The position numbers were made by a program, and so were the translations under genes. Source: SHLQ01 sp964494395 (GTDB lineage Bacteria; Actinomycetota; Acidimicrobiia; Acidimicrobiales; SHLQ01). Taken from it: a DNA stretch of 9,885 bases. This document shows positions 1 to 6,260 of this stretch, one piece after another. Every line of letters begins with the position of its first letter. Position 1 is the stretch's first letter. The stretch is taken from the NCBI GenBank assembly GCA_964494395.1, contig CAZBTI010000131.1, positions 1 to 9,885 of the forward strand, written 5' to 3'. The notes beneath the pieces are model-generated. The model searched no databases, had not been told where the DNA came from, and saw nothing but the letters and a program-made list of their open reading frames with translations.

Positions 1-189
1 GCTTGCCGTAACAGTGCGCGGTGACGAGTGCGATGACACCGCCGATCACAAAGGCAATCGGAACTGCGCCCTGCGTCGTCGTGGCAGCCAATCCAAGAAT
101 GGCAAAATGCCGGCTCCGACCATTCCGCCGATGCCAATAGACGCCGCCGATGCCAAACTGATCTCTGTCGTTTCAGTGTCGTCTGCCAT
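1..189 (-). pseudogene. APC-family amino-acid permease, N-terminal fragment with apparent frameshift
   Basis: The gene starts at the ATG at 189 and runs off the left edge. The first ~28 codons give a short hydrophilic leader and then a first membrane segment with the APC-superfamily signature GIGGMVGAGI. The expected continuation, F-A-I-L-G-L-A, followed by a second hydrophobic stretch (V-P-I-A-F-V-I-G-G-V-I-A), is present only in the next frame. The switch falls at the run of four A on the plus strand at 104-107, where one more base would restore the frame; as it stands, the ATG frame stops soon after. The downstream frame has no ATG of its own nearby. The family consists of inner-membrane amino-acid transporters. 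The start lies 26 bp past the methyltransferase stop on the same strand, so it is probably the last gene of that operon. A real loss-of-function mutation and a homopolymer sequencing error fit equally well. No clear Shine-Dalgarno is seen. Confidence 0.75.
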
Positions 190-215
190 AACGCAGAGAG
201 ATTAGCCGATTCGGA

Positions 216-1001
216 TTACGCGCTTCGTTTGACGAGAGCAAACGCTACGGCGTGGCGTTCTGGATTGTCGAGTGGCGTAACGAGGTCGTCGCTAACCCAG
301 GTGACTTGGCCGAGTCCGGCTTTGGTGAGCTCATCTTCCAACCAGGACACCGAAATGACCATCTTGTCGATGACTTCCTCATACCGATGCCAGTCATCGC
401 CATCGAGAAACGTCCCGGATGCCTCGAGACGCAAGACATCGGGGGAGTGCCAGTGCCGCTGCCACTCCGTCTTGTCGTCGGGGCTGTCTTGGACCACAGT
501 TAGCGATTCGGTCCCGGTAAGTCCGAGGCGGGTGTTGATGTCGAAGATGAAGAGGCCGTCGCTGCCGAGTAGCCGAGCGACCTCCTGCACTGTCGATTCG
601 ACGCTTTCGAGGTTGGGGAGATGGTTCAACACGTTGAACGTGGCGGTGATGAGGTCGAACGGACCGTTGAGTGGCAAGTGGGCTGCGTCGGCCTGCACCG
701 CATTGCCGGGGCTTCCCGACAGCAGCGAGGCACGGCGCTCGAGCATCGGCAGCGAGTAGTCGACGCCAACGGTGTCGAGCCCGGCCGCTCGCAATACGTC
801 GAGCAACTGTCCGGTACCCGACCCAATGTCGAGAACTCGCAATTCGCTCGCTCGAGCCTGGGCGACGGTCCGCAGAATCCTGGGGGCGATCTTGTTCGAG
901 AACGAGTCGGGTCGAGCTTCAGCCGCGCCATACCGGCGAGCAGCAACATCGTTGTACGACTCCGGTTTCACAGCGTCAATCCATCGAGCAAAATCCGCCA
1001 T
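216..1001 (-). CDS. class I SAM-dependent methyltransferase
   Basis: A 261-residue soluble Rossmann-fold methyltransferase. Motif I, VLDIGSGTG, is at residues 56-64; the acidic residue at the end of strand 2 is D81 in VGVDYS; an acidic loop QAD is at 103-105; and the motif IV region FDLITATFNVLNHL spans about 115-128. The C-terminal part is the variable substrate-binding region and does not name the acceptor. The ATG at 1001 overlaps the upstream glycosyltransferase by 34 bases. A GTG at 971 overlaps that gene's stop as GTGA, with a GGA 8 bases before it, and would give a protein starting KPESYNDVAARRYG. That is a typical N-terminus for this fold, so the start is uncertain. The open frame continues upstream to 1361, but that part lies in glycosyltransferase coding sequence and is arginine-rich shadow. 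From its place in the operon I infer that it methylates the product of the SenB-like enzyme or of the PLP enzyme; the sequence does not show this. Confidence 0.9.
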   Translation of the reverse strand: MADFARWIDAVKPESYNDVAARRYGAAEARPDSFSNKIAPRILRTVAQARASELRVLDIGSGTGQLLDVLRAAGLDTVGVDYSLPMLERRASLLSGSPGNAVQADAAHLPLNGPFDLITATFNVLNHLPNLESVESTVQEVARLLGSDGLFIFDINTRLGLTGTESLTVVQDSPDDKTEWQRHWHSPDVLRLEASGTFLDGDDWHRYEEVIDKMVISVSWLEDELTKAGLGQVTWVSDDLVTPLDNPERHAVAFALVKRSA

Positions 1002-1912
1002 TGCTCTGCTTCGTGCTCGATACTCAGCTCGCCTTGAAGGCCACGACTCGCACGTGCCAACGTCTCCAACGCGTCCGGGTCGGATTCGACCCAGCGCAAT
1101 TTCTCTGCGAGGTCGGCGGCACTGCCAGGGGCGACGAGGCCAGGGTACGCGGAGCCAAGAACCCCGACGTTGCCGTCGATCGCTGTCGCCAGAATTGGGA
1201 GGCCCGCCATCACCGCTTCGGAAACAACGTTTGCTCCGCCTTCGATCCGTGACGTGTTGATGAGGAGATGAGCGTTCGCGTAGACATCTTCGAGCGCCGA
1301 CCGCGGGACCTCTCTGTGCCACTGGTAGCGGGTGTTCCCAGCACAAACTTGCCGCGCCCACTCACCCCATTGTTCGCTATGTGTTGCCCCGTAGTGGTCA
1401 ACACGTATTGAGCTTTGAGGTGGCAGAAGGTTGAGCGCGTCGATCAGTAGCTGCGGGTCTTTCTCCTCTCGAAGGTGACCGACCGCAATTGCCTTGAGAG
1501 GCGGGGGAGGGGAATGCATTTCCGATACCGGAGTCCGTTCTGCTCCCTCCTTGATCGTGGTGAACTTCGATTGCAGCTCTTCGGGGAGGCGGTGGCCTGC
1601 TCGATCGTTGAGCCCAACGATCACCGAAGCGCGTTGCAGGGTCGAGGCAACCGCTTCACGGTCGGTGTCCCAGAATTTGTAGATGTCGGTCCCGGTGAGC
1701 ACGGCAACAAGCGTCGTGTGGGCGGCGAGTGCCCCAACGGCAACGCTCGTACGGTATGCATTCAGCGCAACGACAACCTTCGACGACGGAGTGTCGGTAA
1801 TGGTCGTCGAATGGCCAAGGCTCTCAAAGACCACGCGATAGCGGTCTGCAGTGACCGAGTTTCCCGCCGAGGCAATGCCGAGGTTGGGGACGAGAATATC
1901 GATGTTCACCAT
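968..1912 (-). CDS. senB: SenB-like GT4 glycosyltransferase (selenosugar synthase family)
   Basis: A 314-residue GT-B fold glycosyltransferase. Its N-terminal domain has the GNxVTAxR...LGH pattern at residues 17-34, VVVALNAYR at 46-54 and VLTGTDIYK at 71-79. The C-terminal nucleotide-sugar domain has GHLREEKDP at 145-153 (R148 and K151 are the usual GT4 phosphate-binding pair) and the EX7E motif E224-GGANVVS-E232. As I recall the family, all of these blocks match SenB, including the late GNVGVLGSAYPG segment. In selenoneine biosynthesis SenB makes a C-Se bond from a UDP-sugar and selenophosphate to give a 1-selenosugar. Here its usual partners SenA (ergothioneine-synthase-like) and SenC (selenophosphate synthetase-like) are not in the window, so substrate and chalcogen (S or Se) are open. 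The start overlaps the stop of the PLP enzyme as TGATG, which implies translational coupling. No signal peptide or membrane segment is visible. Confidence 0.88.
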   Translation of the reverse strand: MVNIDILVPNLGIASAGNSVTADRYRVVFESLGHSTTITDTPSSKVVVALNAYRTSVAVGALAAHTTLVAVLTGTDIYKFWDTDREAVASTLQRASVIVGLNDRAGHRLPEELQSKFTTIKEGAERTPVSEMHSPPPPLKAIAVGHLREEKDPQLLIDALNLLPPQSSIRVDHYGATHSEQWGEWARQVCAGNTRYQWHREVPRSALEDVYANAHLLINTSRIEGGANVVSEAVMAGLPILATAIDGNVGVLGSAYPGLVAPGSAADLAEKLRWVESDPDALETLARASRGLQGELSIEHEAEQWRILLDGLTL

Positions 1913-2820
1913 CAGCGCGGGCCACGTGAAAGATAACGTTCGGCGCCATCGGGAAGGATTGCAGCGATGGTGCTCCCTTCGGGCAACGTCTGCGCAACAC
2001 GCTTCGCGGCGGCAAGCGCAAGCCCGCTGCTCGGTCCAACGAGAACTCCCTGTCGGGCTGCATTTCTCGCGGCGTCGAAAGACTCTGCGTCGGGTATGGA
2101 GATTGTTTCGTCGATCAGATCGAACGCGAGGTTCGGAGGCAACATTGGCTTGGCCCCGCCCACAGCCTCGACGAGGTACGGCTCAGGTTCGATGATTTCT
2201 CCCGTGGCATGTGCATGTGCGTAGATCGAGCCCACCGGGTCGGCGAGGACCACCTGCGTCTTCGCGTCGGCATTGCGCAGCGCTCGGGCGATTCCGCTAA
2301 TGGTTCCACCCGTTCCGCCTCCGGCAACAAAGACATCGGGGTGGAAGCTGAGTTGGCTCAGCAGCTCAGGACCCGTCTCCATTTCGTGGATACGCGGATT
2401 TGCGGGGTTTTCGTACTGGTTGAGGAAGATCCCGCCAAGCTTTTCGGCGAGATCGTTGCCGAAATCGACGAACGTCCAGCCTCGTTCGTCAGTATCGGAG
2501 TCAAAGGTATGGACCGTGGCACCCAAGAGTTCGAGAATTTGGATCTTCTCATTCGTGACCTTCGGAGAGCAGATGATGTTGACGTCGTAGCCACGAACGG
2601 CTCCCAACGCGGCGATTGCGATTCCGGTGTTTCCTGAGCTTGCCTCGACGATGACGCCGCCGGGGAGCAACCTGTTGGTCGATTCAGCAGTCTCGACCAT
2701 CGACCGAGCGGTGCGGTCCTTGATGCTTCCTGTCGGACCTCTAGACTCCAGCTTCGCGAAGACGCTCACTCCGCTGACACCGACATCGATGGGGATTAAC
2801 GGCGTCGGAGCAATTCTCAT
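1912..2820 (-). CDS. cysteine synthase-like PLP-dependent enzyme (fold type II)
   Basis: A 302-residue member of the cysteine synthase/cystathionine beta-synthase family. The PLP Schiff-base lysine is K34 in PTGSIKDR. The substrate-carboxylate loop SSGNTG is at 61-66, the PLP-phosphate loop GGGTGG at 167-172, the pyridine-N serine region GPSSG at about 262-266, and the family C-terminal DGAERYLS at 291-298. Such enzymes make an aminoacrylate from O-acetyl- or O-phosphoserine and add a nucleophile, usually sulfide. The loop is SSGNTG rather than the TSGNTG common in CysK, so CysK, CysM, CBS-like or a specialised beta-replacement enzyme are all possible. I chose the ATG at 2820 because GGGGAGG lies 6 bases before it. 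It heads the operon and overlaps the SenB-like gene by one base. I infer that it could supply a sulfur or selenium amino acid, or join a thio/selenosugar to an alanyl unit. Confidence 0.9.
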   Translation of the reverse strand: MRIAPTPLIPIDVGVSGVSVFAKLESRGPTGSIKDRTARSMVETAESTNRLLPGGVIVEASSGNTGIAIAALGAVRGYDVNIICSPKVTNEKIQILELLGATVHTFDSDTDERGWTFVDFGNDLAEKLGGIFLNQYENPANPRIHEMETGPELLSQLSFHPDVFVAGGGTGGTISGIARALRNADAKTQVVLADPVGSIYAHAHATGEIIEPEPYLVEAVGGAKPMLPPNLAFDLIDETISIPDAESFDAARNAARQGVLVGPSSGLALAAAKRVAQTLPEGSTIAAILPDGAERYLSRGPR

Positions 2821-2826
2821 CTTTGG

Positions 2827-2833
2827 CCTCCCC
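2827..2833 (-). promoter_or_regulatory. Strong Shine-Dalgarno fixing the PLP-enzyme start
   Basis: On the minus strand GGGGAGG is followed by six bases (CCAAAG) and then the ATG at 2820. This decides the start of the cysteine-synthase-like gene against an ATG 33 bases further upstream. It occupies much of the 26 bp between this start and the divergent GH3 start at 2847, so the promoters of both genes must overlap each other or lie inside the neighbouring coding sequence. Confidence 0.8.
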
Positions 2834-2846
2834 GAGAAACCCACGA

Positions 2847-3986
2847 ATGACACGAACCTTGAATAATCTCGCTGCGGCCACGATGGTGCTGCCAGTCTAC
2901 GGAAGCACAGCGACTGAGACCACCGACGAACAAGCTGCTGCGAACCGCTCGATCTACGGTGTTGCCACGCCAGCTGAGGTTATCTCCAAGCACCGACCGG
3001 CAGGCCTTGTATTTGTCGAACGAATCCCGTTTCACGAGGGATTTAGCAATGTTGACCTCGGGATGCTCGGCGACTCGGAGAGGTTCCGGAACTTTGTTGA
3101 AAGCGTCCAAGAGGTCGCTCGGATCGAAGAGCTCGAACCTTTGCTCATCGTTGCAGACCAAGAAGGCGGAGCGGTCAGTCGCATTCCCGTCTCTGCGTTA
3201 CCAGCGCCGGCGGTCATTGGCCGTACGGGTAGCGATGCAGTGGCCAGGCGGGCTGGCGAGCTCACGTCTCGCGCTGCTCGGGCGCACGGGGTTGGCGTGG
3301 TCCTTGGGCCCCTTGCCGACTTGGGACTTGGGAACGCGGCGATTGGCGACCGGGCCTTCGCCCCCAACCCCGAAGTTGTTTCTCGGTTAGCCGCGGCATG
3401 GTTACGCGGTGTGCAGGAACACGGTTCGCAGAAACATGGCGTGCGCGCAGTGGCCAAGCATTGGCCTGGACACGGTCGGGTCACTGCCGACAGTCATGTG
3501 AGTACACCCTCGCTCGATATTGAAGCCGGTGTGTGGCGAGCCGAAGAACGAATGCCGTTCGATGCCGCGGTGACTGCTGGAGTAGCCGGCGTTCTCGTCG
3601 CCCATATGCGGGCGCCCACGCTCGACCCCACCAACCGAATCGCCACGCAGTCGCCAGCGATCATCGACGAGTTGCGCACTGGCCTTGGATTCAGCGGACT
3701 AGTCATGAGCGACGCGTTGTGGATGCCATCGGCGCGCACGAGCGCACCTAACGATGCCGAGGTGGCCATTGCAGCGCTCAACGCAGGCGTCGACATCTTG
3801 CTAGCTCCACCCGACCCTGCGGGCATCAGCGCTCTCGCCAAAAGCAACCCGGGGATGCGAAGTCGAATTGAAGCGGCGGTAGAAAGAGCCTCGACCTGGC
3901 GGACTACCCACGTCGAGGTCGATCGAACGATCGATGTCGATGAACTGAACAGCGAAATCGAGACGTTCACCCGCGAGTTGAGCTAG
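2847..3986 (+). CDS. GH3-family beta-N-acetylhexosaminidase (NagZ-like)
   Basis: A 379-residue single-domain glycoside hydrolase of family 3. It shows the sugar-binding motif DQEGG at residues 104-108, the loop KHWPGHG...ADSH at 204-217 carrying the acid/base dyad D215/H217 typical of the NagZ branch, and VMSDAL at 287-291 with nucleophile D289. NagZ-type enzymes release N-acetylglucosamine, usually from muropeptides during wall recycling. There is no signal peptide, so it should act in the cytoplasm. The ATG at 2847 is preferred over a TTG at 2823, which lies beside the opposing gene's Shine-Dalgarno; the ribosome binding site at 2847 is weak. The gene is divergent from the PLP-enzyme/SenB-like operon by 26 bp and convergent with the beta-propeller gene by 11 bp. 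NagZ proper is about 340 residues; the extra length is a ~30-residue polar tail plus insertions near the N-terminus. Wall recycling is the default reading; a role on a GlcNAc conjugate made by the neighbouring operon is inference. Confidence 0.88.
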   Translation: MTRTLNNLAAATMVLPVYGSTATETTDEQAAANRSIYGVATPAEVISKHRPAGLVFVERIPFHEGFSNVDLGMLGDSERFRNFVESVQEVARIEELEPLLIVADQEGGAVSRIPVSALPAPAVIGRTGSDAVARRAGELTSRAARAHGVGVVLGPLADLGLGNAAIGDRAFAPNPEVVSRLAAAWLRGVQEHGSQKHGVRAVAKHWPGHGRVTADSHVSTPSLDIEAGVWRAEERMPFDAAVTAGVAGVLVAHMRAPTLDPTNRIATQSPAIIDELRTGLGFSGLVMSDALWMPSARTSAPNDAEVAIAALNAGVDILLAPPDPAGISALAKSNPGMRSRIEAAVERASTWRTTHVEVDRTIDVDELNSEIETFTRELS

Positions 3987-3997
3987 CTCAGGTCGGG

Positions 3998-5332
3998 CTA
4001 GCCGAGGTCGTTGAGGAAGATGCGCAACGGTCCGCGCAGATTGCCAATGACCAGATCGTTGTAGCCGCTGCCGGTGAGGTCGACGGCCAGTGGCTTATAC
4101 CCGAAGTGGTAGTTGGCAACGCCGGCGTCTTGCTCGGCTCGCACGAACTTGCCATTCACTCCCTGGAGAAAGAGCTTTCCAGCCGTTGGCAGAACCTCGT
4201 GGAGCTTCATTGGAAACTGCACGTAGTTCTCGGTCACGACGAGATCCAGGTGGCCGTTGTTGGTGAAGTCTGCGAACACAGAGCCCCATGCGAACGCCTC
4301 GGTGACCGTGCCGGTCTCTTCGGTTACATCGGTGAACTCATAGTTGCCAAGATTGCGGAAGTGCCGAGATTCGAGGTCGCTCACCTGGTCGTCTCGAAGA
4401 TCGCCGCGTGCAAAGTGTTGTGGCACCGACTTGCCCGAGTTGGCGAGGAAGAAGTCGGGAAGGCCGCTGCCATTCGTATCGCCGACGGCCAAGCCCATCC
4501 AGAATCCATACTCTCCGGGTAGGTCTTTTTCGGTGAAGGTTCCGTCGCCGTTGTTGCCCCACATCCGTGGTCGATCGGTGTTGAGGGCAACAACGATGTC
4601 GGGGTAGCCATCGCCGGTGAAGTCGGTAAGAGACGCTTCGAAACAGTTCTGGTGAAGGGTGAGGCCGGCTTCGGTGGTCGCCTCGGTGAACGTGCCGTCA
4701 CCGTTGTTGACGTAGAAGGCATTGTCGGTGCTCGTTGTGGGATCGTTGTAGATCACCGGGGTCATGAACTTTGGCTTGATGAACGTACTGACGTACATGT
4801 CGAGGTTGCCGGACTTGCGGGTGTCGCCGAGCGCGATACTGAGCGGGATTGCACGGTCGGCTTCGGGAAGCTCAATGTCGAGCTCTGTTTGGGTGTAGCG
4901 ATCCGTTCCGGCGTCACGGGAGTAGACGTAGATACCGTTCTCCATACCGATCAGGATTTCGTCTTCGCCATCGTTGTTGATGTCGCCGATCGCAATGCCG
5001 TATGCCGCTTGATTGGTTGGACCTTCGAGCCCGTAGTCCTTGGCAACGTCTTTGGCCTTGCCGTCTTCGATAACGAAGAGGGCATTGTGCTGACCGAGCC
5101 CACCGGTCACGAGAACTGCAGCCTTACCAGTGCGGGTGGCGTTCGTGACCTTTACGTCGACGGCAGGAAAGCTGACGAGGACATCTTCGAGCGAGTGCAC
5201 GAAGTCGTTCTCCACTTCGGTGAACGTCGGAACGGTATTGCCGTCCTGTTCGGCGAATTTCTTCAACGCCTTTTCGCGCATCATCTTCTTGGGCGTTGGC
5301 AACACCGAAAGGAATGGCTTGTTGTCTTTCAT
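3998..5332 (-). CDS. FG-GAP/VCBS-repeat beta-propeller protein without visible signal peptide
   Basis: A 444-residue protein with six repeats of the FG-GAP/VCBS type. Each has a hydrophobic strand, a calcium-loop-like turn and a second strand. The loops begin at D117 (DINNDGEDE), D170 (DTRKSGNLD), D237 (DFTGDGYPD), D285 (DTNGSGLPD), D355 (DFTNNGHLD) and D418 (DLTGSGYND), spaced 48-70 residues apart, which fits a propeller that fills the protein. DGTFTEAT- and DGTFTEK-type linkers recall the CRTAC1/UnbV group. Most family members are secreted or integrin-like, but this N-terminus is charged (MKDNKPFLSV then K/R-rich) with no hydrophobic leader from either possible ATG (5332 or 5371). I prefer 5332, which has GGACAGG about 10 bases upstream. 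Function is unknown; ligand binding or scaffolding is likely. It is convergent with the GH3 gene and divergent from the dehydrogenase gene, sharing the operator-bearing region. Confidence 0.85.
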   Translation of the reverse strand: MKDNKPFLSVLPTPKKMMREKALKKFAEQDGNTVPTFTEVENDFVHSLEDVLVSFPAVDVKVTNATRTGKAAVLVTGGLGQHNALFVIEDGKAKDVAKDYGLEGPTNQAAYGIAIGDINNDGEDEILIGMENGIYVYSRDAGTDRYTQTELDIELPEADRAIPLSIALGDTRKSGNLDMYVSTFIKPKFMTPVIYNDPTTSTDNAFYVNNGDGTFTEATTEAGLTLHQNCFEASLTDFTGDGYPDIVVALNTDRPRMWGNNGDGTFTEKDLPGEYGFWMGLAVGDTNGSGLPDFFLANSGKSVPQHFARGDLRDDQVSDLESRHFRNLGNYEFTDVTEETGTVTEAFAWGSVFADFTNNGHLDLVVTENYVQFPMKLHEVLPTAGKLFLQGVNGKFVRAEQDAGVANYHFGYKPLAVDLTGSGYNDLVIGNLRGPLRIFLNDLG

Positions 5333-5389
5333 TGAAGCTGCACCTGTCCTTTTCCGCTCTCGTCCGACCATAGCCGGTTCGCAAAGTCT

Positions 5390-5415
5390 AAGAGTCTAGT
5401 AAGAGATAGACTCTT
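5390..5415. promoter_or_regulatory. Operator-like inverted repeat, site 1 (GTCTA-N8-TAGAC)
   Basis: A perfect 9-bp inverted repeat, AAGAGTCTA and TAGACTCTT, with an 8-bp spacer. It lies in the divergent region between the beta-propeller and dehydrogenase genes. The core GTCTA-N8-TAGAC recurs at 5442-5459 and, with one mismatch, at 6236-6253 just before tetR. A further half-site GTCTA lies at 5386-5390. Size and symmetry fit a TetR-family dimer site; I infer that the TetR encoded at 6261 binds here. Confidence 0.75.
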
Positions 5416-5441
5416 CCCGCAATCTGCCGTTATCGTCGACT

Positions 5442-5459
5442 GTCTACTACTAACTAGAC
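5442..5459. promoter_or_regulatory. Operator-like inverted repeat, site 2 (GTCTA-N8-TAGAC)
   Basis: A second copy of GTCTA-N8-TAGAC, 48 bp downstream of site 1 and ending 15 bases before the dehydrogenase ATG. The spacer reads CTACTAAC, so a possible -10 element (TACTAA) would sit inside the operator, and occupancy would block the dehydrogenase promoter. The dehydrogenase Shine-Dalgarno (GGAGAA) follows directly. Confidence 0.72.
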
Positions 5460-5474
5460 TCTGGAGAAATATAT

Positions 5475-6230
5475 ATGACACACGCACTCATCATTGGTGG
5501 TTCAACCGGTATGGGCCGAGCTACTGCTGCTCGATTGATCAGCAATGGCACCGACGTAACCGTCGTTGCTCGCAGCCTCGAAGACCTTAACGCAACGGTC
5601 ACCGAGCTCAACGCACTCGGCGGCGGAACCGCTTCAGGAATCCAGCTCGACATCACCAACACCGAACAGCGCAATGCATTCAACGCACAGATTGCCAACG
5701 GCCCAAAGATCGACCAGTTGGTTAACTCCGCTGGCCACTTCTCGCCAAAGCCGTTCCTCGACCACACCATGGAGGACTACGACATCTACCACGAGCTCAA
5801 CCGTGGCATCTTCTTCATCACCCAGGCAGTGGCTGCAAAGATGGCCGCAGACGGCGGTGGCGCAATTGTAAACATCGGCTCGATGTGGGCAAAGCAGGCA
5901 ATCAAGGCAACGCCTTCATCGGCATACTCGATGGCCAAGGCAGGCCTTCACTCGCTCACCCAGCATCTCGCTATGGAACTCGCTGACAGCAACATCCGCG
6001 TCAACGCAATTTCGCCAGCAATCGTCGAGACTCCAGTCTACGAATCATTCGTACCACCAGAGGCAATGCGCGAGACGTTGGACAGCTTCAACGCCTTCCA
6101 CCCAATCGGTCGCATTGGCCAAGTCGCAGACGTCGCTGCTGTTATCGATCGCTTGCTCTCCGACGAGTTCGGCTGGGTAACCGGTGCGGTTTGGGACGTC
6201 GACGGTGGCGTCATGGCTGGACGAAACTAG
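5475..6230 (+). CDS. short-chain dehydrogenase/reductase (SDR)
   Basis: A classical 251-residue SDR. It has the glycine-rich nucleotide loop GGSTGMG at residues 8-14, an arginine at the end of strand 2 (R33 in VVAR) that favours NADP(H), NSAG at 84-87, N109, and the catalytic residues S136, Y151 and K155 (YSMAK). The C-terminal VDGG turn is intact. It reduces or oxidises a carbonyl/alcohol pair, substrate not readable. The start is supported by GGAGAA six bases upstream. It is followed after 30 bp by the TetR gene on the same strand and preceded by two operator-like repeats, so it is the likely main target of that regulator. Codon use is unusual: GCA is the commonest alanine codon, CCA the main proline codon, and phenylalanine and tyrosine are all C-ending. 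The next genes do not share this, which suggests selection for high expression or a different origin. Confidence 0.93.
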   Translation: MTHALIIGGSTGMGRATAARLISNGTDVTVVARSLEDLNATVTELNALGGGTASGIQLDITNTEQRNAFNAQIANGPKIDQLVNSAGHFSPKPFLDHTMEDYDIYHELNRGIFFITQAVAAKMAADGGGAIVNIGSMWAKQAIKATPSSAYSMAKAGLHSLTQHLAMELADSNIRVNAISPAIVETPVYESFVPPEAMRETLDSFNAFHPIGRIGQVADVAAVIDRLLSDEFGWVTGAVWDVDGGVMAGRN

Positions 6231-6235
6231 TCCAA

Positions 6236-6253
6236 GTCTCCCAAGAGGTAGAC
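6236..6253. promoter_or_regulatory. Operator-like inverted repeat, site 3 (GTCTC-N8-TAGAC)
   Basis: The same arms and 8-bp spacing as the sites at 5394-5411 and 5442-5459, with one mismatch in the left arm (GTCTC). It lies between the dehydrogenase stop and the tetR ATG, ending 7 bases before the start codon. It also covers the only Shine-Dalgarno-like string (AGAGG). The position suggests autorepression of tetR and the genes behind it. Confidence 0.6.
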
Positions 6254-6260
6254 TGTTGCC

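Noticed and set aside
229..1260. Several plus-strand open frames opposite the methyltransferase and glycosyltransferase
   Set aside because: Their translations are low-complexity R/S-rich and show no family motifs, while the minus strand carries clear enzymes.
1002..1361. Longer N-terminus of the methyltransferase, open to 1361
   Set aside because: The extra 120 residues are arginine/proline-rich and overlap the glycosyltransferase coding sequence in another frame. The methyltransferase domain begins near residue 10 after the ATG at 1001.
2752..2761. Palindrome CTTCGCGAAG near the start of the PLP enzyme
   Set aside because: It encodes the ordinary F-A-K of the domain, is present once, and has no second copy to suggest a binding site.
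2821..2853. Upstream ATG (2853) for the PLP enzyme and TTG (2823) for the GH3 gene
   Set aside because: Both would make the divergent genes overlap. The GGGGAGG site fixes the PLP enzyme at 2820, and the GH3 family N-terminus begins after the ATG at 2847.
3979..3990. 12-bp palindrome TGAGCTAGCTCA at the end of the GH3 gene as a terminator
   Set aside because: The hairpin would have at most four pairs with a reasonable loop, there is no T-tract, and it overlaps the stop codon. Too weak to call.
5333..5371. Upstream ATG at 5371 for the beta-propeller gene
   Set aside because: It adds 13 arginine-rich residues without a good Shine-Dalgarno. The ATG at 5332 has GGACAGG upstream. Neither start gives a signal peptide.
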